Assembly: GCA_020161665.1 (NCBI GenBank)
Contig: JAIUPA010000004.1
Span: 54,704-118,703 of the forward strand
Direction: 5' to 3'
DNA length: 64,000 nucleotides
Origin: Pseudomonadota bacterium
GTDB lineage: Bacteria > Pseudomonadota > Alphaproteobacteria > Rhizobiales > Rhizobiaceae
The notes beneath the pieces are model-generated. The model made no database searches and had not been told where the DNA came from. It saw only the letters and a program-made list of their open reading frames with translations. Within the stretch, counting starts at the first letter, position 1. Each line of letters begins with the position of its first letter. A program made the translations under genes and the position numbers. Positions 1-11,718 of the stretch are shown one piece after another.

Positions 1-1
1 C

Positions 2-940
2 GTTGTCTCGCGCTGCATGACGCTTGAAATCCGCGAAGGCCGTGGCGTTGGCAAGAACAAGGACCACATCTTCCTGCACCTCGACCACCTGGATCCGGCT
101 GTTCTGCACGAGCGCCTGCCGGGTATCTCGGAAAGCGCGAAGATCTTCGCCGGTGTGGACGTGACGCGCGAGCCGATCCCGGTTCTGCCGACCGTTCACT
201 ACAACATGGGCGGCATTCCGACCAACTATTGGGGCGAAGTGCTCAACGCCGACAGCCAGAACCCGGAACGCGTCGCGCCCGGCCTGATGGCAGTGGGTGA
301 AGCCGGTTGCGCCTCGGTGCACGGTGCAAACCGCCTCGGTTCCAACTCGCTGATCGACCTCGTGGTCTTCGGTCGCGCCGCGGCTATCCGCGCCGGTCAG
401 GTCATCGACAAGAACGAACCGATCCCGGCTCTGAACGTCGCTGCCTGCGACAAGATCATGGCCCGTTTCGACAGCCTGCGTCATGCCAATGGCCAGACGC
501 CGACCGCCGTGCTGCGTGACAAGATGCAGCGCGCCATGCAGGAAGACGCCGCCGTGTTCCGCACCCAGGAAGCGCTTGAGTCCGGCTGCCGCCGCCTCTC
601 CGCCATCTGGAAGGAACTGCCGGACGTCAAGGTTTCCGACCGCTCGATGGTCTGGAACTCCGATCTCGTCGAAACGCTCGAACTGCACAACCTCATGCCC
701 AACGCCATCACCACGGTGTTCGGCGCCGAGGCCCGCAAGGAAAGCCGTGGTTCGCATGCCCGCGAGGACTACACCAGTGGTCCGTTTGCCGGTCGTGACG
801 ACGAGAACTGGCGCAAGCACACGCTGGCCTGGGTTTCGGAAGCGGGCGACGTCAAGCTCGACTACCGCCCGGTCCATACCGACCTCATCGCCGACGGGAT
901 CGATCCCTACAAGATCGCCCCCAAGGCCCGCGTCTATTGA
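2..940 (+). CDS. sdhA: Succinate dehydrogenase flavoprotein subunit, C-terminal part (5' end outside window)
   Basis: This is the C-terminal half of the FAD-binding subunit of succinate dehydrogenase (complex II), which oxidises succinate to fumarate at the cytoplasmic face of the inner membrane. The frame is already open at base 2, so the gene starts upstream of the window. Visible family motifs are HYNMGGIPTN (substrate/FAD region), the FAD-binding stretch GEAGCASVHGANRLGSNSL, and the usual C-terminal region ending in DYRPVHT. It is followed 17 bp later by sdhB, so the two are clearly one operon. The membrane anchors sdhC and sdhD are presumably upstream, outside the window. Confidence 0.97.
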   Translation, partial: VVSRCMTLEIREGRGVGKNKDHIFLHLDHLDPAVLHERLPGISESAKIFAGVDVTREPIPVLPTVHYNMGGIPTNYWGEVLNADSQNPERVAPGLMAVGEAGCASVHGANRLGSNSLIDLVVFGRAAAIRAGQVIDKNEPIPALNVAACDKIMARFDSLRHANGQTPTAVLRDKMQRAMQEDAAVFRTQEALESGCRRLSAIWKELPDVKVSDRSMVWNSDLVETLELHNLMPNAITTVFGAEARKESRGSHAREDYTSGPFAGRDDENWRKHTLAWVSEAGDVKLDYRPVHTDLIADGIDPYKIAPKARVY

Positions 941-957
941 TTTGAGGAGAAATCGAC

Positions 958-1737
958 ATGGTTGAACTCGCTCTCCCGAAGAACTCCCAAATCAAGGAAG
1001 GCAAGGTCTGGCCGAAGCCGGCCGGTGCCAAGAACGTCCGCGAACTCCGCATCTATCGCTGGAATCCGGATGACGGCCAGAATCCCCGCATCGATACCTA
1101 TTACGTCGATGTGGACGATTGCGGCCCGATGGTTCTGGACGCCCTCCTCTACATCAAGAACAAGGTCGACCCGACCCTGACGCTGCGCCGTTCCTGCCGT
1201 GAAGGCATTTGCGGCTCCTGCGCCATGAACATCGACGGTACGAACACGCTGGCCTGCACCAAGGGCATGGACGAAGTGAGCGGCACCGTTAAGATCTACC
1301 CGCTGCCGCATATGCCGGTGGTGAAGGATCTTGTTCCGGATCTGACGCAGTTCTACGCCCAGCATCGCTCGATCGAACCCTGGCTGAAGACGGTTTCCCC
1401 GACGCCGGCCAAGGAATGGAAGCAGAGCCACGAAGACCGTCTCAAGCTTGACGGCCTTTATGAGTGCATTCTCTGCGCCTGCTGTTCGACGTCGTGCCCG
1501 AGCTACTGGTGGAACGGCGACCGTTACCTCGGTCCGGCTGTTCTGCTGCAGGCCTATCGCTGGCTGATCGACAGCCGCGACGAAGCCAAGGGCGAACGTC
1601 TCGACAACCTTGAAGACCCCTTCCGTCTTTATCGTTGCCACACGATCATGAACTGCGCGCAGACCTGCCCGAAGGGTCTGAACCCGGCAAAGGCCATCGC
1701 CGAAATCAAGAAGATGATGGTCGAGCGCCGCGTCTAA
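958..1737 (+). CDS. sdhB: Succinate dehydrogenase iron-sulfur subunit
   Basis: This is the electron-transfer subunit of complex II, carrying electrons from SdhA flavin to quinone through three iron-sulfur clusters. It is 259 residues, the normal length. Cys80, Cys85, Cys88 and Cys100 form the [2Fe-2S] motif. Cys170, Cys173, Cys176 and Cys180 together with Cys227, Cys233 and Cys237 supply the [4Fe-4S] and [3Fe-4S] ligands. A GAGGAG-like ribosome site (TGAGGAGA) lies just upstream of the ATG. It is the last gene of the sdh operon, and a long GC-rich hairpin follows 15 bp after the stop. Confidence 0.98.
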   Translation: MVELALPKNSQIKEGKVWPKPAGAKNVRELRIYRWNPDDGQNPRIDTYYVDVDDCGPMVLDALLYIKNKVDPTLTLRRSCREGICGSCAMNIDGTNTLACTKGMDEVSGTVKIYPLPHMPVVKDLVPDLTQFYAQHRSIEPWLKTVSPTPAKEWKQSHEDRLKLDGLYECILCACCSTSCPSYWWNGDRYLGPAVLLQAYRWLIDSRDEAKGERLDNLEDPFRLYRCHTIMNCAQTCPKGLNPAKAIAEIKKMMVERRV

Positions 1738-1752
1738 CGCGACTGATACTGT

Positions 1753-1781
1753 TTCCGGCGCGTCCATGGGGCGCGCCGGAA
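1753..1781 (+). terminator. Hairpin after sdhB, putative terminator
   Basis: TTCCGGCGCG (1753-1762) pairs perfectly with CGCGCCGGAA (1772-1781) around a 9-base loop. It sits 15 bp past the sdhB stop. No clear T-tract follows, so it could be a weak terminator or an RNA 3'-end stabiliser. Confidence 0.5.
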
Positions 1782-2067
1782 CCCTTCCAGACCGCGAATC
1801 ACGCAGAGCGGCTGGAACTTTTAGATTTTGCCATCGGCCAGGGTCTGATTGCGGCGTCGATGACCCATCCGCCGCCTGCGAATTTCCGCTTTTTGTCGTC
1901 TCGGTCACAATCTGTGCCAAAATGCAACAAGGTGTTGCGGTGCGCACTTGATCGACCTGCAAATATTAAGATAATTCCGCCATGATTTCAGGATAGGCGA
2001 GGTCTGCGTCGCAAAATTGCGGGTGCGGTTCGGGTATCGCGAAAATTCAGGTCCAGGGAGTTTGTGA
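1782..2067. other. Non-coding stretch between sdhB and the Omp19-like gene
   Basis: Together with the sdhB hairpin this is a 330 bp gap (1738-2067) with no convincing gene on either strand. It is more AT-rich near 1905-1980, where a promoter-like pair lies (see the next entry). A ribosome site AGGGAG at about 2054 precedes the lipoprotein start. I see no repeat or structured RNA that I can name here. Confidence 0.6.
1948..1975 (+). promoter_or_regulatory. Putative promoter of the Omp19-like lipoprotein gene
   Basis: TTGATC (1948-1953) and GATAAT (1970-1975) are separated by 16 bp in the AT-rich part of the gap upstream of the lipoprotein gene. This resembles a housekeeping promoter. It would give a leader of roughly 85 nt. 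Confidence 0.45.
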
Positions 2068-2610
2068 ATGCAGGTGAGACACGTCGCTACGGCAGCCGCC
2101 ATTGTCCTTACGCTTGCCGGGTGCCAGCGCACCACAAGCGACGGTTTCAGCAGCTCCGGCTCCAACCTTGCTCCGCTTGAGGCGCAGCCGGTCGGTGGTG
2201 TGCAGTCGGGCGCCTTGCCGCCGCCGTCCTCTCCGACGGGCGTTGCGCCCACCCAGCCCGGCCAGTTCCCCACGGCACCGCAGATGGCCTCGGCCACGCC
2301 TGCCATGAGCGCTCCGCCTGCCACAGCCCTTGATGTGCGCAAGGAGGGGATGATCGGCAATTGGAAGGTGTCGAACAATGGCGCAAGCTGCGACATGTTC
2401 CTGACGCTGACCAACCTCGGCAGCGGTTCGCGTGGCGGCACGCGCGGCTGCGTGGGCGCTCTGACCACGATGCGTTCGTGGGAAGTCTCCGGCAAGCAGG
2501 TCGTTTTGAAGGACCTTTCGGGAAGCCCGATTGCCACGCTCTACAAGTCGGGCGACACGCGGTATGACGGTTCACTCTCCTCGGGCGGTTCTATCAGTCT
2601 CAGCCGCTAA
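2068..2610 (+). CDS. Omp19-like outer-membrane lipoprotein, protease-inhibitor (Inh/AprI) fold
   Basis: This 180-residue lipoprotein has a signal peptide with lipobox L16-A17-G18-C19, so Cys19 should be lipidated. A Pro/Ala/Ser-rich low-complexity linker follows (about residues 35-90). The C-terminal domain has the order [12 protein letters not shown]...TRGC...[13 protein letters not shown]...ISLSR, matching the alkaline-protease-inhibitor fold of Brucella Omp19. In Brucella, Omp19 is an outer-membrane protease inhibitor that protects against host proteases. The neighbouring zapE and mdh match the Brucella omp19 neighbourhood as I remember it. The inhibitor function here is inferred. Two cysteines in the domain may form a disulfide. 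Confidence 0.8.
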   Translation: MQVRHVATAAAIVLTLAGCQRTTSDGFSSSGSNLAPLEAQPVGGVQSGALPPPSSPTGVAPTQPGQFPTAPQMASATPAMSAPPATALDVRKEGMIGNWKVSNNGASCDMFLTLTNLGSGSRGGTRGCVGALTTMRSWEVSGKQVVLKDLSGSPIATLYKSGDTRYDGSLSSGGSISLSR

Positions 2611-2837
2611 AGCGTGACGCGATCTTTCCGATTGGCTCTCACGCTTTCGCGCTTTGATGTCTCGCATGCCGTTGTCGCAATACCGCCGCCCACATTGGCG
2701 CGACATGGATTCACACGATAGCGGTGGCGTTCGGGGTCCGGAACGCAACCGCTCCTTCCCATAACCCTTTGCGGGGCAATTGCCCTGCTTCCTGACAAGG
2801 CCGGGCGCACCCCGTGGTCCGGCACGGATGAAACGCC

Positions 2838-3995
2838 ATGTCCATGCCCGATGATCTGTCTCCCGGTGTCAGTGCGCAACTGAAGGCGCTGACCGATTCC
2901 GGCAGCCTGCAGGCGGATGCGGCGCAGTTCGCGGTGGCGGGGCATCTGGACCGCATTCTGGATGAAATGCGGGCGCGGGTTCCGGCGCAAAAGCGAAGCG
3001 CGCTTGGCTGGCTGTTCAGCAAGAACAAGAAGGCCGAGGCCGCCAAGGGGCTTTACGTCTATGGCAGCGTTGGTCGCGGCAAGACCATGCTGATGGATAT
3101 GTTCTTCAAGATGGCGCCGGTCGAAAGCAAGCGGCGCGCCCATTTTCATGAGTTCATGGCCGATGTGCATGCGCGCATTCATGCGCAGCGCCAGCGCTTC
3201 AAAGCCGGTGAAACGAAACAGGCCGATCCGGTGCCGCCGGTGGCCGCCTCGATCCGCGCCGAAGCCGAACTTTTGTGCTTCGATGAGTTCACGGTGACGG
3301 ATATCGCCGATGCGATGATCCTGTCGCGCCTCTTCACCGAACTGTTTGCTCATGGCTGCATTCTGGTGGCGACCTCGAATGTCGAGCCGGACAATCTCTA
3401 TTTCAACGGGCTGAACCGCGGGCTCTTCCTGCCGTTTATCGGCTTGCTCAAGCAATATGTCACGGTCACGACGCTGGATTCGCCGACCGATTACCGCATG
3501 GAAAAGCTCGACAGCCTGCCGGTCTATGTGACGCCGCTGGGGACAAAGGCCGATGCGGCGATGGACGCGGCCTGGAGCCGCGTGACGGGTGGCGAGGACA
3601 GTGAGCCGACCCATATTCCGATGAAGGGGCGGCAGATCGATGTGCCGCTGGCCTGCGGACGCGCGGCGCGCTTCAGTTTTGCTTCCCTGTGCGAAGTGCC
3701 GCTAGGGGCTTCAGACTATCTGGCAATTGCGCATCGCTTCGATACCGTATTTGTTGAAAACATCCCTTGTCTCAGCCCGGCCAAACGGAATGAGACCAAG
3801 CGTTTCATCATCCTGATTGATACGCTTTACGACAATTCGGTGCGCCTTTTCGCCTCTGGTGAAAAGATGCCGGAAGAGCTTCTTGTCGAGCGGAAGGGAA
3901 CGGAAGGCTTCGAGTTCGATCGAACGATCTCGCGCCTGTTCGAAATGCGGAGCGCGGACTATCTCGCGCTGCACCGCGAGAAGCGTGGACTGTGA
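2838..3995 (+). CDS. zapE: Cell division protein ZapE / AFG1-family ATPase
   Basis: This is an AFG1/LACE1-type P-loop ATPase of 385 residues. The Walker A motif GSVGRGKT is at residues 76-83 and Walker B LLCFDE at 145-150. They are followed by the family block FTVTDIADAMILSRLF and the ATSN motif. Known roles are Z-ring destabilisation for E. coli ZapE and quality control of inner-membrane or mitochondrial proteins for the AFG1 family. It lies immediately upstream of the mdh promoter region, as in related rhizobia. It has a 227 bp upstream gap and probably its own promoter. Confidence 0.93.
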   Translation: MSMPDDLSPGVSAQLKALTDSGSLQADAAQFAVAGHLDRILDEMRARVPAQKRSALGWLFSKNKKAEAAKGLYVYGSVGRGKTMLMDMFFKMAPVESKRRAHFHEFMADVHARIHAQRQRFKAGETKQADPVPPVAASIRAEAELLCFDEFTVTDIADAMILSRLFTELFAHGCILVATSNVEPDNLYFNGLNRGLFLPFIGLLKQYVTVTTLDSPTDYRMEKLDSLPVYVTPLGTKADAAMDAAWSRVTGGEDSEPTHIPMKGRQIDVPLACGRAARFSFASLCEVPLGASDYLAIAHRFDTVFVENIPCLSPAKRNETKRFIILIDTLYDNSVRLFASGEKMPEELLVERKGTEGFEFDRTISRLFEMRSADYLALHREKRGL

Positions 3996-4014
3996 ACTTT
4001 CCATGACGAAAAAT

Positions 4015-4030
4015 CTTACGTTTACGTAAG
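4015..4030. promoter_or_regulatory. Perfect 16 bp palindrome upstream of mdh-sucCD, candidate operator
   Basis: CTTACGT (4015-4021), TT, ACGTAAG (4024-4030) is an exact inverted repeat of 7 bp arms around 2 bp. It is 20 bp past the zapE stop and 141 bp before the mdh start, next to an AT-rich stretch that includes TTGACT at 4037-4042. ACGT-centred palindromes of this kind are typical operators of dimeric regulators, for example some MerR-family sites. The regulator is unknown. Confidence 0.5.
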
Positions 4031-4152
4031 AAAATATTGACTTAAGTGTTTGTAATTGTTCACGCCAAAATAATCAGTTGATATTTTCCTCCATTAAGTT
4101 TAATGCCGGTGCCGGGAATGCTTGGCATCAGGGCCCCGCACGGGGTTCTTAA

Positions 4153-5133
<981 letters not shown>

Positions 5134-5163
5134 GGCGGTCACGGCCAAGGGAGGAGTGGCTCC

Positions 5164-6360
<1,197 letters not shown>

Positions 6361-6363
6361 GCG

Positions 6364-7272
6364 ATGTCGATCCTTGTGAACCGCGAGACCAAAGTTATCT
6401 GCCAGGGCATTACCGGCAAGAACGGCACCTTCCACACCCAGCAGGCCATGCTTTACGGCACCCGTATGGTGGGTGGCGTGACGCCCGGCAAGGGTGGCAC
6501 GAAGTGGGATTCCGGCATTGTCGACAGCGGCATGGAATTGCCGATTTTCGATACCGTGGCGGAAGCGCGCGCCAAGACGGATGCCGATGCATCGGTCATC
6601 TATGTGCCGCCGAAGTTCGCCGCATCGGCCATCATCGAGGCGATTGATGCCGAAGTGCCGCTGATCGTCTGCATCACGGAAGGCATTCCGGTCGCTGACA
6701 TGATCAAGGTCAAGGCCCGCCTCGACAAGTCCGCCTCGCGCCTGATCGGTCCGAACTGCCCCGGCCTGTTGACGCCGGGCGAGTGCAAGATCGGCATCAT
6801 GCCGGGCAATATTTTCCGCAAGGGTTCGGTCGGCGTTCTGTCGCGTTCGGGCACGCTCACCTATGAGGCCGTGTTCCAGACCACGCAGCAGGGTCTTGGC
6901 CAGACGACGGCGGTCGGCATTGGCGGTGACCCGGTCAAGGGTACGGAATTCATCGACGTGCTTGAAATGTTTCTGGCTGACCCGGCGACGGAATCGATCA
7001 TCATGATCGGTGAAATCGGCGGCTCGGCAGAAGAAGACGCGGCCCAGTTCCTGAAGGACGAGGCCAAGCGTGGTCGCAAGAAGCCCATGGTCGGCTTCAT
7101 TGCGGGCCGCACGGCACCCGCCGGTCGCACGATGGGCCATGCCGGTGCTGTCATTTCCGGTGGCAAGGGCGGAGCGGAAGACAAGATTGCAGCGATGGAG
7201 TCGGCAGGCATTCGTGTTTCGCCGTCGCCCGCGCGGTTGGGTACGACGCTGGTCGAGGTCCTCAAGGGCTGA
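6364..7272 (+). CDS. sucD: Succinyl-CoA synthetase alpha subunit
   Basis: This is the CoA-binding and phosphohistidine subunit of succinyl-CoA synthetase, and it partners SucC. It is 302 residues. The phosphorylated residue is His259 in [16 protein letters not shown]. The N-terminal CoA-binding block [15 protein letters not shown] is intact. It is preceded directly by sucC and followed by a 186 bp gap before sucA that contains an RNA hairpin. Confidence 0.98.
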   Translation: MSILVNRETKVICQGITGKNGTFHTQQAMLYGTRMVGGVTPGKGGTKWDSGIVDSGMELPIFDTVAEARAKTDADASVIYVPPKFAASAIIEAIDAEVPLIVCITEGIPVADMIKVKARLDKSASRLIGPNCPGLLTPGECKIGIMPGNIFRKGSVGVLSRSGTLTYEAVFQTTQQGLGQTTAVGIGGDPVKGTEFIDVLEMFLADPATESIIMIGEIGGSAEEDAAQFLKDEAKRGRKKPMVGFIAGRTAPAGRTMGHAGAVISGGKGGAEDKIAAMESAGIRVSPSPARLGTTLVEVLKG

Positions 7273-7352
7273 GGTCGCAGGGAATTTTTGAAGTTTGGGC
7301 CGGTCCGGAAGGACCTGCCTGTCAACGCATGCAGGCATACAAGAACAAGAAT

Positions 7353-7380
7353 GGGCTGTAACCGGCAACGGCTGCAGCCC
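7353..7380 (+). other. RNA hairpin with GCAA tetraloop between sucD and sucA
   Basis: GGGCTG (7353-7358) pairs with CAGCCC (7375-7380). There is an internal TAA/CTG mismatch, then CCG/CGG capped by GCAA. No T-run follows, so it is not a typical intrinsic terminator. It sits about 80 bp before the sucA start and could be a processing or stability element in a polycistronic mRNA. Confidence 0.4.
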
Positions 7381-7458
7381 CATCAATGCGGAAAGGCCGG
7401 ACGCACGGGACCCGGTCACACGAAGTCAGGAGGCCGGCGGATACGCTAGCGATTCATC

Positions 7459-10443
7459 ATGGCAAGGCAAGAAACAAACGAACAATTTCAAATGACGTCC
7501 TTCCTCGATGGTGCCAACGCTGCCTATATCGAGCAGCTTTATGCCCGTTACGAGGAAAACCCGTCTTCCGTTTCTCCCGAATGGCAGTCCTTTTTCAAGG
7601 CGCTGGAAGAGAACCCGGATGATGTGAAGAAGGCCGCCAAGGGTGCATCCTGGCGCCGCGACAACTGGCCGATTGCCGAAGGCGGCGATCTTGTTTCGGC
7701 GCTTGACGGGAACTGGGGTCCGGTCGAGAAGGTTGTCGAAAAGAAGGTCAAGGCCAAAGCCGAGGAAGCCGGCAAGGCGATCTCCGAAGCCGAAGTGCTG
7801 CAGGCCACGCGCGATTCCGTGCGCGCCATCATGATGATCCGTGCCTATCGCATGCGCGGTCACCTGCATGCGCAGCTCGACCCGCTCGGCATTGCCGTTC
7901 CGGTTGATGACTACAACGAGCTTTCGCCGACGGCTTACGGCTTCACCGAAGCTGACTATGATCGCAAGATCTTCATCGATCACGTTCTGGGTCTGGAATA
8001 TGCCACGATCCGCGAAATGCTCGATATTCTGAAGCGCACCTATTGCTCGACGCTCGGCGTCGAATTCATGCACATCTCGAACCCGGAAGAGAAGTCCTGG
8101 ATTCAGGAACGCATTGAAGGTCCGGACAAGGGTGTGTTCTTTACGCCGAACGGCAAGAAGGCCATCCTGCAGAAGCTGATCGAAGCCGAAGGCTACGAGC
8201 AGTTCCTCGACGTGAAGTTCAAGGGCACCAAGCGCTTCGGCCTTGATGGCGGTGAATCGCTGATCCCGGCGCTTGAGCAGATCATCAAGCGCGGTGGCCA
8301 GGACGGTCTTGAAGAAATCATCTTCGGCATGGCGCACCGCGGTCGTCTGAACGTTTTGACGAACGTGATGGGCAAGCCGCACCGCGCCGTGTTCCACGAG
8401 TTCAAGGGCGGTTCGTTCAAGCCGGATGAAGTCGAAGGTTCGGGCGACGTGAAGTACCATCTGGGCGCTTCGTCTGACCGTTCGTTTGACGGCAACGACG
8501 TTCACCTGTCGCTCGTCGCCAACCCGTCGCATCTTGAAATCGTCAACCCGGTTGTCATGGGCAAGGCCCGCGCCAAGCAGGACCTGCGCGCCAAGATCTG
8601 GGAAAACGACATCATCCCGCTCAAGGAACGCTCCAAGGTTCTGCCGTTGCTGATCCATGGCGATGCGGCCTTTGCCGGTCAGGGCGTCGTGGCTGAAATT
8701 CTCGGCCTGTCGGGTCTGCGCGGTCACCGCGTTGCCGGTACGATGCACGTTATCATCAACAACCAGATCGGCTTCACGACGAACCCGGCCTGGTCGCGCT
8801 CGTCGCCGTACCCGTCCGACGTTGCCAAGATGATCGAAGCGCCGATCCTGCACGTCAACGGTGACGATCCGGAAGCCGTGGTCTTCGCGGCCAAGGTTGC
8901 TACCGAATTCCGCATGAAGTTCCATAAGCCGGTGGTTGTGGACATGTTCTGTTACCGTCGCTTCGGCCATAACGAAGGCGATGAGCCGAGCTTCACGCAG
9001 CCGAAGATGTACAAGGTCATTCGCGCCCACAAGACCGTGAGCCAGATCTATGCAGAGCGTCTGATCGGCGAAGGTCTCATCACCGAGGGCGAATTCGAAG
9101 CGATGAAGGCCGAATGGCGCGCGCATCTGGAAACCGAATTCGAAGCCGGCCAGGCCTACAAGCCGAACAAGGCTGACTGGCTGGATGGCGAATGGTCCGG
9201 TCTGCGCGCTGCCGACTCGTCCGACGAAAACCGTCGCGGCAAGACGGCTGTGCCGATGAAGACCCTGAAGGAAATCGGTCGCAAGCTTTCGGAAATTCCG
9301 GAAGGTTTTGAAGCACACCGCACCATCCGTCGTTTCATGGATGGTCGTGCACAGATGATCGAAACCGGCGAAGGTCTCGACTGGGCGATGGCCGAAGCCA
9401 TGGCTTTCGGTACGCTGGTGACGGAAGGCCACAAGGTTCGTCTGTCCGGTCAGGATTGCGAACGCGGCACCTTCTCGCAGCGTCACTCGGTGCTCTACGA
9501 TCAGAACACCGAAATGCGTTACGTTCCGCTTGCCAATCTGGCTCCGGGGCAGGGCAAGTACGAGGTCATCAACTCGATGCTCTCCGAAGAAGCCGTGCTT
9601 GGTTTCGAATATGGCTACTCGTTGACGCGCCCCAACGCGCTGACCATGTGGGAAGCCCAGTTCGGCGACTTCGCCAACGGTGCGCAGGTCGTGTTCGACC
9701 AGTTCATCTCGTCGGGTGAACGCAAGTGGCTTCGCATGTCCGGTCTCGTCTGCCTTCTGCCGCATGGCTTTGAAGGTCAGGGTCCGGAACACTCCTCGGC
9801 TCGTCTGGAGCGTTTCCTCCAGCTCTGCGCTGAAGACAACATGCAGGTTGCCAACTGCACGACGCCGGCCAACTACTTCCACATCCTGCGCCGTCAGGTG
9901 AAGCGAGACTTCCGAAAGCCGCTTATCCTGATGACGCCGAAGTCTCTGCTGCGCCACAAGCGTGCCGTTTCGAGCCTTTCGGATATGGCTGGCGAAAGCA
10001 ACTTCCACCGCCTGCTGTGGGATGATGCCGAGTTCCAGAAGGACGGCCCGATCAAGCTGGTAAAGGACGCCAAGATCCGTCGCGTCGTCATGTGCACCGG
10101 CAAGGTCTATTACGACCTGCTTGAAGAGCGTGAAAAGCGCGGTATCGACGACATCTACCTGCTGCGCGTCGAACAGCTCTATCCGTTCCCGGCCAAGGCG
10201 CTGATCAACCTGCTGTCGCGCTTCCGCAATGCGGAAATGGTGTGGTGCCAGGAAGAGCCGAAGAACATGGGTGCATGGTCGTTCATCGACCCGTATCTGG
10301 AGTGGGTTCTGGCCCACATCGACGCCAAGTACCAGAAGGTCCGCTATACGGGCCGTTCGGCTGCAGCGTCTCCGGCGACGGGCCTCATGTCCAAGCATCT
10401 GGCGCAGCTCGCTGCCTTCCTCGAGGACGCTCTGGGGGGCTGA
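7459..10443 (+). CDS. sucA: 2-oxoglutarate dehydrogenase E1 component
   Basis: This is the thiamine-diphosphate-dependent decarboxylase of the 2-oxoglutarate dehydrogenase complex, converting 2-oxoglutarate to a succinyl group on E2 lipoate. It has 994 residues, the full family length. The N-terminus TSFLDGANAAYIEQLYARYE is the E2-binding segment. ThDP-binding residues lie in HGDAAFAGQG (about 400-409) and NNQIGFTT (about 434-441). The pyrimidine-binding/transketolase domain contains DCERGTFSQRHS (about 667-678). The ATG at 7459 gives a few residues before the conserved MTSFLDG; the internal ATG at 7492 is an alternative start. sucB follows. Confidence 0.97.
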   Translation: MARQETNEQFQMTSFLDGANAAYIEQLYARYEENPSSVSPEWQSFFKALEENPDDVKKAAKGASWRRDNWPIAEGGDLVSALDGNWGPVEKVVEKKVKAKAEEAGKAISEAEVLQATRDSVRAIMMIRAYRMRGHLHAQLDPLGIAVPVDDYNELSPTAYGFTEADYDRKIFIDHVLGLEYATIREMLDILKRTYCSTLGVEFMHISNPEEKSWIQERIEGPDKGVFFTPNGKKAILQKLIEAEGYEQFLDVKFKGTKRFGLDGGESLIPALEQIIKRGGQDGLEEIIFGMAHRGRLNVLTNVMGKPHRAVFHEFKGGSFKPDEVEGSGDVKYHLGASSDRSFDGNDVHLSLVANPSHLEIVNPVVMGKARAKQDLRAKIWENDIIPLKERSKVLPLLIHGDAAFAGQGVVAEILGLSGLRGHRVAGTMHVIINNQIGFTTNPAWSRSSPYPSDVAKMIEAPILHVNGDDPEAVVFAAKVATEFRMKFHKPVVVDMFCYRRFGHNEGDEPSFTQPKMYKVIRAHKTVSQIYAERLIGEGLITEGEFEAMKAEWRAHLETEFEAGQAYKPNKADWLDGEWSGLRAADSSDENRRGKTAVPMKTLKEIGRKLSEIPEGFEAHRTIRRFMDGRAQMIETGEGLDWAMAEAMAFGTLVTEGHKVRLSGQDCERGTFSQRHSVLYDQNTEMRYVPLANLAPGQGKYEVINSMLSEEAVLGFEYGYSLTRPNALTMWEAQFGDFANGAQVVFDQFISSGERKWLRMSGLVCLLPHGFEGQGPEHSSARLERFLQLCAEDNMQVANCTTPANYFHILRRQVKRDFRKPLILMTPKSLLRHKRAVSSLSDMAGESNFHRLLWDDAEFQKDGPIKLVKDAKIRRVVMCTGKVYYDLLEEREKRGIDDIYLLRVEQLYPFPAKALINLLSRFRNAEMVWCQEEPKNMGAWSFIDPYLEWVLAHIDAKYQKVRYTGRSAAASPATGLMSKHLAQLAAFLEDALGG

Positions 10444-10500
10444 TGCCCCCTTCCCGTCCCCCTAGACAGAAACAAGATCTGATCAAACGGAATTAAAATC

Positions 10501-11709
10501 ATGGCTACCGAAATCCGCGTTCCCACGCTTGGCGAATCCGTCAGCGAAGCCACTGTCGGCACCTGGTTCAAGAAGGTTGGCGACACCGTCAAGGCCGATG
10601 AGCCGCTCGTTGAACTCGAAACCGACAAGGTGACGGTTGAAGTCCCGTCGCCGGTTTCTGGTGTTCTGACCGAAATCGTTGCGGCTGCTGGCGAAACCGT
10701 CGGCCTTGCTGCCCTGCTCGGCCAGATCGCCGAAGGTGCTGCTGGCGCCGTCGCCGCTCCGGCTGCTGCGCCCGCCGCTGCCCCGGCTCCGGCCGCTGCC
10801 GCCCCGGTTGCTGCTGCCGTTCCGCCGTCGCCCGCTGCCGCCAAGGTCGCTGCCGATGCCGGTCTTTCCACCGCTGATGTCGATGGTTCCGGCAAGCGTG
10901 GCCAGGTGCTGAAGGGCGACGTTCTCGCGGCCATCGCCAAGGGCCCGGCTGCGGCTGCCGCTCCGGCCCCGGCTGCTGCCCCGCGTGCGCCGGTTGCTGC
11001 CGACGACGCTTCGCGCGAAGAGCGCGTGAAGATGACGCGTCTTCGCCAGACCATTGCCAAGCGCCTCAAGGACGCCCAGAACACCGCCGCCATGCTGACC
11101 ACCTATAACGAGGTGGACATGTCGGCTGTCATGGCTCTGCGTAACCGTTACAAGGACCTGTTCGAAAAGAAGCATGGCGTGAAGCTCGGCTTCATGGGTT
11201 TCTTCACGAAGGCCGTGACCTACGCGCTGAAGGAACTTCCGGCTGTTAACGCCGAAATTGACGGCACGGACATCATCTACAAGAACTTCGCTCACGTCGG
11301 CATGGCCGTTGGCACCGACAAGGGTCTGGTCGTTCCGGTGATCCGCGATGCTGATCAGCGCTCGATCGCTGAAGTCGAAAAGGAACTGGCACGTCTGGCC
11401 AAGGCTGCCCGTGACGGTTCGCTGTCGATGGCTGACATGCAGGGCGGCACCTTCACCATCACCAATGGTGGCGTTTATGGCTCGCTGATGTCCTCGCCGA
11501 TCCTCAATGCGCCGCAGTCGGGCATTCTCGGCATGCACAAGATCCAGGAGCGTCCGGTTGTTGTCGGCGGCCAGATCGTCATCCGTCCGATGATGTATCT
11601 TGCCCTTTCCTACGACCACCGCATCGTGGACGGCAAGGAAGCCGTGACCTTCCTCGTGCGCGTCAAGGAAAGCCTGGAAGATCCGGAACGTCTGGTTCTC
11701 GATCTCTAA
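10501..11709 (+). CDS. sucB: Dihydrolipoyllysine succinyltransferase (2-oxoglutarate dehydrogenase E2)
   Basis: This is the core of the 2-oxoglutarate dehydrogenase complex and transfers succinyl from lipoate to CoA. It has 402 residues. It carries an N-terminal lipoyl domain with Lys43 in [12 protein letters not shown], an Ala/Pro linker at about 78-110, and an E3/E1-binding domain at about 112-145. A second Ala/Pro linker leads to a C-terminal catalytic domain with His373 and Asp377 in YDHRIVDG. Cotranscription with sucA is likely across a 57 bp gap. Its partner E3 gene lpdA follows after a small MAPEG gene. Confidence 0.98.
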   Translation: MATEIRVPTLGESVSEATVGTWFKKVGDTVKADEPLVELETDKVTVEVPSPVSGVLTEIVAAAGETVGLAALLGQIAEGAAGAVAAPAAAPAAAPAPAAAAPVAAAVPPSPAAAKVAADAGLSTADVDGSGKRGQVLKGDVLAAIAKGPAAAAAPAPAAAPRAPVAADDASREERVKMTRLRQTIAKRLKDAQNTAAMLTTYNEVDMSAVMALRNRYKDLFEKKHGVKLGFMGFFTKAVTYALKELPAVNAEIDGTDIIYKNFAHVGMAVGTDKGLVVPVIRDADQRSIAEVEKELARLAKAARDGSLSMADMQGGTFTITNGGVYGSLMSSPILNAPQSGILGMHKIQERPVVVGGQIVIRPMMYLALSYDHRIVDGKEAVTFLVRVKESLEDPERLVLDL

Positions 11710-11718
11710 GGATTGAAC

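Noticed and set aside
7426..10398. Minus-strand open frame of 990 codons opposite sucA
   Set aside because: Same cause as above; its composition (many Arg, His, Leu and Gly) is that of a shadow frame, and sucA is certain.
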